The notes beneath the pieces were generated by a model, which saw only the letters and a program-made list of their open reading frames with translations, did not search any database and had not been told where the DNA came from. The translations under genes were made by a program, and so were the position numbers. A stretch of 51,438 nucleotides of DNA, taken from assembly GCA_947063485.1 (NCBI GenBank), contig CAMSSU010000008.1, positions 1 to 51,438 of the forward strand, in the 5' to 3' direction. Positions 26,934-35,317 of this stretch are shown in pieces (positions within the stretch are counted from its first letter, which is position 1; each line of letters opens with the position of its first letter). The DNA comes from an uncultured Clostridia bacterium (GTDB taxonomy: Bacteria > Bacillota > Clostridia > Christensenellales > Christensenellaceae).

Positions 26934-28001
26934 CTATGCTTGCGCATCTGAAATTAGCTCTAAAGAAGGGTCTGCATTGAGCGTCAGCGGCGCGGCCTCA
27001 CAGCCGCCCAAAAGCTGGTAGTAGGCGGCAGAGGCGATCATCGCCGCGTTGTCTGTGCAGTATTTCAGCTCCGGAAGATAAATCTCGTATCCCTCGTGCA
27101 TGAGAGCCTGCCGGCGCAGCTCCTCGTTCGCGCTGACGCCACCCGCAAAAACAATGCGCCGCGTTCCCTCCCGGCGCGCGGCCTCGAAGGTATTGCGGAT
27201 CAGCGTCTGCACCGCCGCCTGCTGGAAAGAAGCCGCCAAATCCTCTTTACTGAAGGCCTCTCCCTTCTGCTCCATGCGGTGCACCAGGTTGACGACGGCC
27301 GTCTTGAGCCCGCTGAAGGAAAAATCCAGATGCGTCTCCCCGCGGAAAGCCCTGGGAAATTCATAAGCATGGGCATCCCCCTGCTCTGCCAGCTTTTGCA
27401 GGTGCGGCCCGCCCGGGTATGGCAGCCCTAGTATCCGCGCTACTTTGTCGAACGCCTCTCCTGCGGCATCGTCTCTGGTCGTGCCCAAAAGCCGGTAGCT
27501 TCCGTAATCCTGCACTTTCACCAGATTGGTATGCCCGCCGGAGACGATCAGGCAAATGAAGGGCGGCTCCAGGCTGGGATGCGAAATGTAGTTGGCAGAA
27601 ATATGCCCCTCGATATGGTTGACGGCAATCAGCGGCTTTTCCACCGCATAGGAGAGCGCCTTCGCATAGGAGACGCCCGTAAGCAGGGCGCCCACCAGCC
27701 CCGGCCCCTGGGTTACTGCCAGCGCATCCACATCTTGTAGTCGCAGTCCAGCCTGCGCCAGCGCCTCGTCCACAATATAGGGAAGCTTCTCTACGTGATT
27801 GCGCGATGCAATTTCCGGGACAACCCCGCCATATTGGGCGTGAATCGCAATTTGCGTATACAGCGCGTTGCTGCGCACAGTCCTGCCGTTTTGAACGATG
27901 GCCGCTGCCGTCTCATCACAGGAAGTCTCGATGCCTAAAATGACGGCATTCCGCTTTTCGCGCAGTGCCCGCAGTTTTTGATTTGCCTCGTCTTTTCTCA
28001 T
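26934..28001 (-). CDS. tsaD: tRNA N6-adenosine threonylcarbamoyltransferase TsaD
   Basis: An ASKHA-fold subunit that transfers threonylcarbamoyl to A37 of ANN-decoding tRNAs. It has 355 aa: VILGIETSCDETAAA, the metal-binding NHIEGHISANY, ICLIVSGGHTNLV and a C-terminal FAGGVSANEELR. The ATG overlaps the upstream membrane-protein stop (ATGA). Its product is the substrate of MtaB in this window. Confidence 0.97.
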   Translation of the reverse strand: MRKDEANQKLRALREKRNAVILGIETSCDETAAAIVQNGRTVRSNALYTQIAIHAQYGGVVPEIASRNHVEKLPYIVDEALAQAGLRLQDVDALAVTQGPGLVGALLTGVSYAKALSYAVEKPLIAVNHIEGHISANYISHPSLEPPFICLIVSGGHTNLVKVQDYGSYRLLGTTRDDAAGEAFDKVARILGLPYPGGPHLQKLAEQGDAHAYEFPRAFRGETHLDFSFSGLKTAVVNLVHRMEQKGEAFSKEDLAASFQQAAVQTLIRNTFEAARREGTRRIVFAGGVSANEELRRQALMHEGYEIYLPELKYCTDNAAMIASAAYYQLLGGCEAAPLTLNADPSLELISDAQA

Positions 28002-28690
28002 GCCTTGCTCTCCGTTTTCTGCCGCCGCTTTGCTAAGTGCGCCGCCGCCATCAATACGGCGATAATCACTGCCGCCGAGACGACGATGCGCATGACCAGA
28101 TCAAAGAAAAATTGCTCTGGAACCATCTGAATGAGGAGATCCGTTCTGGGATCCAGCAGCCATAAATCGTTGGTAAAGAAAATTTTGTGAAAGCCTGTCC
28201 AGAAGCTGTTAAAATCCAGCGCCGCATAAATCCCCAGTGCCGCAATCAGCCCGAGCAAAATATAGTTTCCCTGCAAATACCCGCCTAGAACCGCAGCCTT
28301 ATCCCGCCCACCTATCCAGGCCCAAAGATAGAAAGCGGCCGCCAGAATGAGCAGGCCGTTGCCGATGCGCATGGCCCAAAGATAGAGCGTTCTGACATCC
28401 GCCATATGCAGGATTTCCCGCTGGTTGAAAACCTCTCTTTGCTGCCCCCCGATTGTTGCCTGAACGTGCAGATCCTCCCGCCTGCCCCGCAGATAATCCA
28501 AGAGGGCGTCCGTCGCGGCTTGCAGATCTGCGCCGCTCATGCCGATTTGCTCTGCCGTGTCTAATTTTTGATATTCCCGTTGGTAAAAGGATTTTTGGAA
28601 GCAAAAGAAGTTGACGCAGTTTAAGATGATCCCTAAAACCACAAATGCGCCGCAAACTGCCGACAGGATGCGAAGAAGCTTCCCTCTCAT
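27998..28690 (-). CDS. TIGR01906/DUF1461 family integral membrane protein
   Basis: 230 aa with about five TM segments (residues about 7-30, 105-126, 140-160, and one near the C-terminus at 195-217). A loop at about residues 168-195 contains FHKIFFTNDLWLLDPRTDLLIQMVPEQFF, the diagnostic stretch of this family, found widely in Bacillota and also studied in lactic acid bacteria. The general function of this subgroup is unknown to me. Overlaps both neighbours by 4 nt (cyclase and tsaD), so it is strictly co-translated. Confidence 0.85.
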   Translation of the reverse strand: MRGKLLRILSAVCGAFVVLGIILNCVNFFCFQKSFYQREYQKLDTAEQIGMSGADLQAATDALLDYLRGRREDLHVQATIGGQQREVFNQREILHMADVRTLYLWAMRIGNGLLILAAAFYLWAWIGGRDKAAVLGGYLQGNYILLGLIAALGIYAALDFNSFWTGFHKIFFTNDLWLLDPRTDLLIQMVPEQFFFDLVMRIVVSAAVIIAVLMAAAHLAKRRQKTESKA

Positions 28691-29232
28691 GCTTCCGCCA
28701 CCATCAGAACCGCCCGAACCGGGCAGCCATCCGCCTCGATTTTCAGCGGCAATGCCGATAAAATATACTCGCCCTCCGGAGCGGCCGAAAGATCCAGCGC
28801 TTCCAGAATGACACAGTCGTTGCCCAGCAGATACCGATGGACTTCATCATTGCCAATCGAGAGTCTTTCTGTGCCGATCAGGCGGACTTTTAGATCGATC
28901 AGCCGCTGCGCCTGCGCCAGCGTGATGCGCCCCCCCTGTTTTCTGGAGCTGATGAGCACCCTCGAGTAGCCGCCCGCAAAAGCATCGATTTCATCCACAA
29001 CGGCGCACTTGCCAAGGCACCTTCTGGGAGAAATCTCCGCCACAGTTTTCCCATCCGAAATAAAATGACAGGGGGCATCCAAATGCGTCCCGGTATGCGT
29101 GCCCATGCGAAGCGTGCTGAGCATGAAGCCATCGTCCTGCACGTTTTTCCAGACTTCGCTGGAAAAGCGCGGATCGCCCTCATAAACGGCCGCATTTTCA
29201 TCCAGTTTTAACGAAATATCGATTATCTTCAT
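28687..29232 (-). CDS. cyclase family protein (kynurenine-formamidase-like)
   Basis: A 181-aa metal-dependent hydrolase of the cyclase/KynB family. The metal motif MGTHTGTHLDAPCHF lies at about residues 43-57. The product is a little shorter than the usual 200-210 residues. No tryptophan-degradation genes are near, so the substrate is unknown. It is the first gene of the long operon ending in sigH, behind a consensus-like promoter; SD AGGGTGG. Confidence 0.88.
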   Translation of the reverse strand: MKIIDISLKLDENAAVYEGDPRFSSEVWKNVQDDGFMLSTLRMGTHTGTHLDAPCHFISDGKTVAEISPRRCLGKCAVVDEIDAFAGGYSRVLISSRKQGGRITLAQAQRLIDLKVRLIGTERLSIGNDEVHRYLLGNDCVILEALDLSAAPEGEYILSALPLKIEADGCPVRAVLMVAEA

Positions 29233-29269
29233 ATGCCACCCTAACTTTAAGATACGAATAACCTATCAT

Positions 29270-29298
29270 ATTATATCTTGACAGCGCTCTATTTGCAA
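29270..29298 (-). promoter_or_regulatory. sigma-A promoter for the cyclase-tsaD-sigH operon
   Basis: On the minus strand TTGCAA (29298-29293), 17 nt, perfect TATAAT (29275-29270). Predicted start near 29263, 30 nt before the cyclase ATG. sigH lies about 5.2 kb downstream with no obvious terminator between. Confidence 0.85.
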
Positions 29299-29308
29299 GC
29301 GAAGGCCA

Positions 29309-29345
29309 CAGAAAGAAAAATCCGGCTTTCGCCGGATTTTTTCTG
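29309..29345. terminator. terminator closing the yicC-prkC-rpe operon
   Basis: AAAAATCCGGC and GCCGGATTTTT form a perfect stem with a TTTC/GAAA loop, extended by CAGAAA/TTTCTG, T-rich on both strands. It follows the lipoprotein gene at 29381. Confidence 0.9.
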
Positions 29346-29380
29346 TTTCTATGCTTTTTGCAGGCCCCTAGGCCCTTCTC

Positions 29381-30097
29381 TTACTGCTGTGCAGGCTCGC
29401 CGCCTTCGCCTTCATCCGGCTGGACATCGCCCTGCCCGGCGTCGTCCAAAGGCAAGTCGCCCTCATCTGGCTCACCTTCCGGCGAAGCCGATGGTGCCTG
29501 GCTGGGCAAAGCAGGCCCATCCTGGTTCTGCACGATGATGCTATCCAGGATAATCTGCTGGGTTTCTGAGATTTCGCTGTCGATATTGCTGATGGTAAAG
29601 ACATAGGTGTATTTTCCCGCCATCATGAAATACTGCGTCTTATACATCGTATAGCCTTCGCCAAAGGGATAGGAATAGCGCAGAATCAACGTCTGCCGGC
29701 TCTTCCATTCCTGCACTTCGCTCTCATAGCTCAAAAGGCCTGTCCCCAAATTTTCCTCCAGGGCAGTTTTAGTCTGCAGGACGCGCTGTTCTACATTTTT
29801 GGCGAACTCTTTCTCAGACAGCCGAATCCGCGCCACAGAGAAAGTTCCGGTTTCGTTCGAAACTTCCAGCAGCAGGTATGTATTGCCCTTCTCATCCTCT
29901 TTGATAGGCGATTCGGTCTTTTTCGCCTGCAGTGCCGTCGGATATTGCAGAATAAAACTGCCGTAATCGACAGTTGTCAGCGCTCCGTCTTCTGTATAAA
30001 CAGGATCTGCCGATTTCAAAATGGGATCCTTTTCGCCGCAAGCCGCCAGGCATAGCAGGGAAAAAACCGCCAGCGCCAGCGCGAAAGCTCTTCTCAT
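29381..30097 (-). CDS. unknown lipoprotein with acidic C-terminal tail
   Basis: 238 aa. The signal peptide ends at CLAAC (lipidated Cys20). The folded part, about residues 35-190, contains YGSFILQYPTAL, FSVARIRLSEKEF and a hydrophobic GKYTYVFTISN, vaguely reminiscent of DcrB/PsbP-like domains. The last 45 residues are rich in Pro, Glu, Asp, Gly and Gln, probably disordered. It starts 18 nt after rpe and ends at a terminator, so it is the terminal gene of the operon that encodes the PASTA kinase-phosphatase. In B. subtilis this position holds thiN instead. No function assigned. Confidence 0.82.
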   Translation of the reverse strand: MRRAFALALAVFSLLCLAACGEKDPILKSADPVYTEDGALTTVDYGSFILQYPTALQAKKTESPIKEDEKGNTYLLLEVSNETGTFSVARIRLSEKEFAKNVEQRVLQTKTALEENLGTGLLSYESEVQEWKSRQTLILRYSYPFGEGYTMYKTQYFMMAGKYTYVFTISNIDSEISETQQIILDSIIVQNQDGPALPSQAPSASPEGEPDEGDLPLDDAGQGDVQPDEGEGGEPAQQ

Positions 30098-30115
30098 AGG
30101 TATTTCTCCTTCAAT

Positions 30116-30793
30116 TTACCGCCCGGTTCCATAGCGCAGAACTTCCAGCGTTTTCTTGGGATCTTTCGCTTTAAACAGCGCACTGCCCGCCACGATAACG
30201 TTGATGCCGGAATCCAGAATCTCATCGATATTTTCCTCGGATACGCCGCCATCCACCTCAATATCCAGCTGGTTATCCCCCATCATTTTGCGCAGTCTTC
30301 TGGATTTTTCCAGCGCGTAAGGAATGAACGGCTGGCCGCCAAAGCCGGGATCGCAGCTCATCAGCAGAACCATATCGATATCGCCCAGCACTTCCTCCAC
30401 AGCGTTGATCGGCGTCGCCGGGTTGATCGCAACGCCCACTTTCACGCCCTGGTTTCTCACCTGGAGGATCGTCCGGTGCAGATGCGTGGTTGCCTCTGCA
30501 TGAACCGTGATCATATCCGCGCCATTGGCGATGAACTCATCGATATAGCGCTCAGGCGCCTGCACCATCAGGTGCACATCCAAAAACAGATCGGATTTTT
30601 TGCGGAAATCCTCGATCATCTTCTGCCCAAACGTGATATTGGGGACAAACATGCCATCCATCACATCGCAGTGCACCCACTCTGCGCCCCATTCCTTTAT
30701 GCTGTGCAGCGCTTCTTCCATTCGGGTAAAATCTGCCGCCAGGATGGACGGAGCGATGATCGTTTTTGGCACCTTGATTTCTTGATTAGACAT
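30116..30793 (-). CDS. rpe: ribulose-phosphate 3-epimerase
   Basis: A pentose-phosphate enzyme of 225 aa, TIM barrel. IIAPSILAADFTRME, the metal-site HCDVMDGMFVPNITFG, VHLMVQAPERYI, MSCDPGFGGQPFI and VDGGVSEEN are all present. The ATG at 30793 overlaps the rsgA stop by 8 nt and has AAAGGAG upstream. Canonical position after rsgA. Confidence 0.97.
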   Translation of the reverse strand: MSNQEIKVPKTIIAPSILAADFTRMEEALHSIKEWGAEWVHCDVMDGMFVPNITFGQKMIEDFRKKSDLFLDVHLMVQAPERYIDEFIANGADMITVHAEATTHLHRTILQVRNQGVKVGVAINPATPINAVEEVLGDIDMVLLMSCDPGFGGQPFIPYALEKSRRLRKMMGDNQLDIEVDGGVSEENIDEILDSGINVIVAGSALFKAKDPKKTLEVLRYGTGR

Positions 30794-31691
30794 ATCTTTT
30801 GTCTCTCCTTTCAAACAGCTCTTCTAAAAGCCTTATATATCCTTCATACCGGGCAGCGGAAATCTCTCCTGCCTGCACCGCTTCCATCACTTTGCACTCG
30901 GGCTCTTTATAGTGCAGGCAGCTATCAAACCTGCATTTGATCCCGTAAAACTCCGGATAGTAATTGCGCAGCTGCTCCGGCTCCATTTCCAGCACTTCCA
31001 GAATGCTGAAGCCCGGCGTATCCGTCAAAATTGCGTCGATCTCTTTGAGATCCAGCAGTTCGCTGTGCCTGGTGGTATGCCGCCCCCGGGCGGTCTTTCT
31101 GCTCATGCCGCCCGTCTCCAGCGCCAGATGCGGCGCCAGCGCGTTGACCAGCGAGGATTTGCCCACCGCCGATTGCCCGGCAAGGCAGGTACATTTGCCG
31201 CGCAGCTGCTCCTTTAACGGCTCCAACCCCTCTCCCGTGGCAACGGAAAACGCCAAAAGCTGTGCCCCGCTCTTCTCATAGCGCTCACGGATCTGCTGTG
31301 CGCGCCCCTTCTTATCCTGATCGATCTTGTTGATCCCAAGAATGACTGGCAGTTCATGAAACTGCGCATAAAGCAGCAGCTTATCCACCAAAACTTCATC
31401 CAGGGCAGGCTTAGCCGCAGAAACGACGATGAGCAGCTGATCGAGGTTTGCCACAGCCGGGCGCACCAGCGCATTCCTGCGCGGCAAAATCTCATCCACA
31501 CTGCCGCTCCCATCCTGGCTTGCCGGCGTAAACAGCACAAAATCTCCTGGCAGCGGCTTTTCTCCGGTATTGCGGAATTTTCCTTTGGCGCGGCATTCAT
31601 AGACCGCCCCATCCTCTGCCTTGATATAGTAGAATCCCCCGATTCCTTTTAAAATTCGCCCTTTAATCGAAGTACCCTCCCTAGCTATCAC
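30786..31691 (-). CDS. rsgA: ribosome small subunit GTPase RsgA
   Basis: A circularly permuted GTPase for late 30S assembly, 301 aa. It has an N-terminal OB fold, G4 NKID, Walker A GQSAVGKSSLVN, G3 DTPGFS and a C-terminal zinc site CRFDSCLHYKEPEC. The start is unusual: GTG 31691 overlaps the kinase gene by 11 nt but lacks an SD. A strong AGGGAGGG lies 7 nt before an in-frame ATT at 31667 that matches the usual N-terminus (IKGRILKG). Either start is possible. Confidence 0.94.
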   Translation of the reverse strand: MIAREGTSIKGRILKGIGGFYYIKAEDGAVYECRAKGKFRNTGEKPLPGDFVLFTPASQDGSGSVDEILPRRNALVRPAVANLDQLLIVVSAAKPALDEVLVDKLLLYAQFHELPVILGINKIDQDKKGRAQQIRERYEKSGAQLLAFSVATGEGLEPLKEQLRGKCTCLAGQSAVGKSSLVNALAPHLALETGGMSRKTARGRHTTRHSELLDLKEIDAILTDTPGFSILEVLEMEPEQLRNYYPEFYGIKCRFDSCLHYKEPECKVMEAVQAGEISAARYEGYIRLLEELFERRDKRYV

Positions 31692-34275
31692 TAGTATATA
31701 CTACAACACCGTTTAAGTAAACATTCAAATGGCAGTTTTGTCCGCGGAACTGGCTCGCCAGAACCAGCGAATACTCCACGCCGCCGGAATATTTTTGCGC
31801 AAAGAGCTGCTCTTCTGCAAATGTCTCTTCAAAGACGACAAACTCATAATCCCGCCCGTTCAGCGAGAAGGAGAGCGTCGCGGTTACCAGCCCTGCCCGA
31901 TCCAGCCCGGCCGTATCGCTTTTCAGAGTTCCCTGGAAAACAGCGCCGTTTTTGGGCTGGTGCACCGTCATATAGAGCGTATTGAAGGAGACATTCTGCG
32001 CCCCCGCCTGCGGGGATTGGAAGATAACTTCGCCCACCGACTGCCCGTCGTTGACGGCGTAAATCAGCACTTTGCTAAATCCCGCCTCCGCCGCGGCATC
32101 GATGGCCTGATCCATCTTGCTGCCCACCAGCATGGGCACAGCCCTATTTTGCTCGCCCGGCCGGTTGACCGTGATGCTAACCTCCTGCCCTTCGGCAACC
32201 GGGGCCTCCCCATCCGGGGACTGCGCGACCACAGCGCCCGTCTGCTGATCCGGCAAATCCACATAGCTCACCGAGACATTGCGGATCCCCTGGGAATCCA
32301 GCAGCGCCAGCGCCTGCTCTTCCTGCATGCCCAGCACCTCCGGCATGGGGCTCACCTGCTCCCTGCCCAGCGAGACGACGATGAACACCTCTTCGCCCTG
32401 CTGTACCACCGCCCCGATTTCCGGCATCTGCCGGATGACATACCCTTTTTCCACTTCCAGGCTGGATTCATAGGTAAACGTCGGAACCAAATGCAGTTCA
32501 TCCAGCGTTTGCTTGGCCTCTTCATAGGTCTTATCCGAAAAGCCAGGCATATAGAGCTCCCTGTTCCCGCCAGTTCCGCCTATGGCGCTGAAAATCGCAA
32601 AGAAAACGCCAATGACCGCAAGAAACGCCGCCGAAACGCAGGCGGCCGTCAAGACAGCGTGCCTGCCGGCCCTTTTTTGCGCCGCCGTTTTCTTCTCGGG
32701 CGCCTTCGCTGCCTTGATGCGGACGTATTTGCCATCCGGGCGGCGCAGAGCGCGCTGCAAATCTGCCTGCATTTCCCGAATACTGCGGTACCGCTGTTCC
32801 TTTTCTTTGGAGAGCGCCTTGAGCACAATGCGGTTGAGGCTTTCGGGAATCTGATCGTCGATCTCTTTGGGCGGAACCGGCGGCTGGTGCAGGTGCATCA
32901 GCGCCACGGATAGATTGTCTTCGCCCTGGAATGGCAGCTGCCCAGTCAGCATCTCATAGAGCAGGACACCCATGGAATAAATATCCGTGCGGCTATCCAG
33001 AGCCTCGCCTTTGGCCTGCTCCGGGGAGAAGTAGTTGACCGTCCCGAAAACTTCGGCATTCTCGATTTCCGCCGCATCTGCCCCCTGTTCCTCCTGGCGC
33101 TGTGCAATGCCGAAATCCAGCAGAATCGGCCGGCTGGGCGCCGTCAGAAGCACGTTGAGCGGCTTTAAATCCTTATGCAGGATGCCCTTGCCATGCAGAT
33201 AGGCCAGCGCTTCGCAAATTTGCACCGCGACCGAGACGTTCTGCTCCATGCTGAGCGTCCCCTCTTCGATATGCCGCTTGAGGGATTCGCCGTCGATAAA
33301 CTCGGTAGCGATATAGCGCCTGCCCTGGTGGATGCCCCGGTAAACCAGGTGCTGAATGTTTTTATGCTGAAGGCAGGAGAGCATCTCGGCCTCCCGCTGG
33401 AAATTCTCCACATATTCGGGCTGATCGGCCAGCTCTTCGCGCAGCATTTTCAGCGCGACCAGCCCGCCCGTCTTCTGATCTTTTGCCTGATATACGATGC
33501 TGGTTCCGCCCTCGTCCACAGTCGAGAGCAGTTCAAAACGCCCCTCGATCATTTTGTCTTCGTTGTTATTTGCGATGATGATGGAGATGTTGTCTCTCCC
33601 GCCTCTGAGCAGGGCAACTTCCAGCAGTTCTTTCGCTTTGCGCTCGGAGCCATACTCCTCTTGCAGGCAAAGCCCAATCTCATAGTTGCTCAGATGCGCC
33701 GTCAGCCCATCCGAGCAGAGCAGCAGGCTTTCCCCCTGTTCGAAGCTGACCTCATAAGCCTCGGCTTCCGCCTCCTCCATGCCCACAGCCCGCGTGATGA
33801 TATTGCGGTAGGGGCTTTGCTCCGCCTCTTCTTCGCTCAAATAGCCCTTGTCTACCAGGAACTGAACATAGCTGTGATCGTGGGAAACCTGCTTCAGCGC
33901 GCCGCCCGAAAAAGTATAGGCCCTGGAATCCCCAATATGCGCAAGGATCGCCGAATTTTCCCGGATGATGGCGGCGGTAAACGTCGTCCCCATATCTTTA
34001 TATGCTTCTTCCTTGCTGGCAAGATCTAAAATATAGTCGCTCGCCTCTTCCACCAGGCGCTTAAACTGCTCTTTTGTGATGGTATCCAGATCATAGCCTT
34101 CCAGCCGTTTGCGCACAAACGCCACCGCCCGCGAACTCGCCACCTGCCCGGCGACGTGCCCGCCCATGCCGTCTGCCACAATCGCCAGATAGGGATAGCC
34201 TTCCTGCGAGAGATAGATGCAGTCTTCATTTTGTTCCCGCACTTTGCCCCGGTGCGTCAAAGCATAGATATCCAT
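31681..34275 (-). CDS. prkC: fused PP2C phosphatase - PASTA Ser/Thr kinase (PrpC-PrkC fusion)
   Basis: One 864-aa frame. Residues 1-238 form a complete PP2C phosphatase: QNEDC, VADGMGGH, GTTFTAAI, HIGDSRAY, CSDG and GGRDN supply the metal ligands. From residue 242 (MIEGRFELL) a Hanks-type kinase runs to about 510, with Lys276, Glu295, HKDLKPLN and DFG. A basic juxtamembrane stretch is followed by a TM helix at 540-566. Three PASTA repeats follow at about 574-637, 642-706 and 711-773, then a C-terminal domain to 864. The two enzymes are normally separate neighbouring genes in exactly this place between rlmN and rsgA. No SD precedes Met242 (codon at 33552). Topology would put both enzymes in the cytosol and PASTA outside. 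A lost stop or an assembly error is possible but no frameshift is needed. Confidence 0.93.
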   Translation of the reverse strand: MDIYALTHRGKVREQNEDCIYLSQEGYPYLAIVADGMGGHVAGQVASSRAVAFVRKRLEGYDLDTITKEQFKRLVEEASDYILDLASKEEAYKDMGTTFTAAIIRENSAILAHIGDSRAYTFSGGALKQVSHDHSYVQFLVDKGYLSEEEAEQSPYRNIITRAVGMEEAEAEAYEVSFEQGESLLLCSDGLTAHLSNYEIGLCLQEEYGSERKAKELLEVALLRGGRDNISIIIANNNEDKMIEGRFELLSTVDEGGTSIVYQAKDQKTGGLVALKMLREELADQPEYVENFQREAEMLSCLQHKNIQHLVYRGIHQGRRYIATEFIDGESLKRHIEEGTLSMEQNVSVAVQICEALAYLHGKGILHKDLKPLNVLLTAPSRPILLDFGIAQRQEEQGADAAEIENAEVFGTVNYFSPEQAKGEALDSRTDIYSMGVLLYEMLTGQLPFQGEDNLSVALMHLHQPPVPPKEIDDQIPESLNRIVLKALSKEKEQRYRSIREMQADLQRALRRPDGKYVRIKAAKAPEKKTAAQKRAGRHAVLTAACVSAAFLAVIGVFFAIFSAIGGTGGNRELYMPGFSDKTYEEAKQTLDELHLVPTFTYESSLEVEKGYVIRQMPEIGAVVQQGEEVFIVVSLGREQVSPMPEVLGMQEEQALALLDSQGIRNVSVSYVDLPDQQTGAVVAQSPDGEAPVAEGQEVSITVNRPGEQNRAVPMLVGSKMDQAIDAAAEAGFSKVLIYAVNDGQSVGEVIFQSPQAGAQNVSFNTLYMTVHQPKNGAVFQGTLKSDTAGLDRAGLVTATLSFSLNGRDYEFVVFEETFAEEQLFAQKYSGGVEYSLVLASQFRGQNCHLNVYLNGVVVYTSDS

Positions 34276-34277
34276 TC

Positions 34278-35315
34278 TTATTCCGTCCTATCCAGAAGTC
34301 CCAGGTATCTGGCTCTCAGCTGCCCGCAGGCGCCGTCGATATCCTCTCCCAGCGTGCGGCGCACCGTCGCCGAAAGCCCGCGCTCATCAAGCCCGGCCAG
34401 AAAGCGGTAAACCTGCCCTTTAGTGGGCGCCGCAAACCTGCCGTCTGTCGCGTTGCACGGGATCAGATTGATATGGCAGTTCTGCCCGCCCAGCAAGCTT
34501 TCCAAAGCATCTAAATCCTCTTTGCCATCGTTTAGCCCGGCAATCAGAATATATTCATAGATCACGCGCCTGCCGCTTTTTTCGCTGTAAGCCTGCATCG
34601 CCCGGATCACTTGGTGCAATGGATATTTGCGCGCGATGGGCATGAGCTGCTCGCGTTTTTGCTGAATTGCGCTGTGCAGGGAAAGGCAGAGCGTCGCCCC
34701 AAGCCCTTCCTCTGCAAAGCGGTAGATTTCCGGCACAAGCCCGCAGGTGGAAAGCGAGATATTGCGCATGCTCATGCCAAGGCTCTCTTTTTGGTGAATC
34801 AGCCGCAGAAAGCCGACGACGGCATCATAGTTGCCCAGCGGCTCACCCGTCCCCATCAGCACGACGTTTGTGATATTCCTTCCGCTGCCCAGATCGGCAT
34901 TGACACATAGAACCTGCCCCAGGATTTCCCCTGCCGAGAGGTTCCTGCGCAGCCCGCCTTTTGTCGAAGCACAAAAAGCACAGCCCATGGCGCATCCAAC
35001 CTGCGTGGAAATGCAGAGCGTCCTGCCGTATTCATAGTTCATCAGCACGCACTCGACAACGCTCTCATCCGCCATCTGCAAGAGATATTTTTTCGTCCCG
35101 TCTTTGGAGCAGAGCTTTTGCAAAATCTCCGGATAGCCCTCTGAAAAGTGCTCCCGCAGTTTTTCCCTTAGCGGCTTTGATAAATTACTCATCTGCTCGA
35201 AGGGAACGCAGGCCGTCAGCCAGGCATAGATCTGCCCGGCGCGAAACCCCTTTTCCCCAATTTCCTCTATCCGCTGTTTGAGCTCTGCCAGCGATAAATC
35301 CAAAAGCGTCGTCAT
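34278..35315 (-). CDS. rlmN: dual-specificity 23S rRNA/tRNA methyltransferase RlmN
   Basis: A radical-SAM enzyme making m2A2503 in 23S rRNA and m2A37 in tRNA, 345 aa. The cluster motif is CAMGCAFCAS; MGTGEPLGNYD and the methyl-carrier Cys in GACGQL near the C-terminus are present. It lies between rsmB and the kinase-phosphatase, whose ATG starts 2 nt after the rlmN stop. Confidence 0.97.
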   Translation of the reverse strand: MTTLLDLSLAELKQRIEEIGEKGFRAGQIYAWLTACVPFEQMSNLSKPLREKLREHFSEGYPEILQKLCSKDGTKKYLLQMADESVVECVLMNYEYGRTLCISTQVGCAMGCAFCASTKGGLRRNLSAGEILGQVLCVNADLGSGRNITNVVLMGTGEPLGNYDAVVGFLRLIHQKESLGMSMRNISLSTCGLVPEIYRFAEEGLGATLCLSLHSAIQQKREQLMPIARKYPLHQVIRAMQAYSEKSGRRVIYEYILIAGLNDGKEDLDALESLLGGQNCHINLIPCNATDGRFAAPTKGQVYRFLAGLDERGLSATVRRTLGEDIDGACGQLRARYLGLLDRTE

Positions 35316-35317
35316 GC

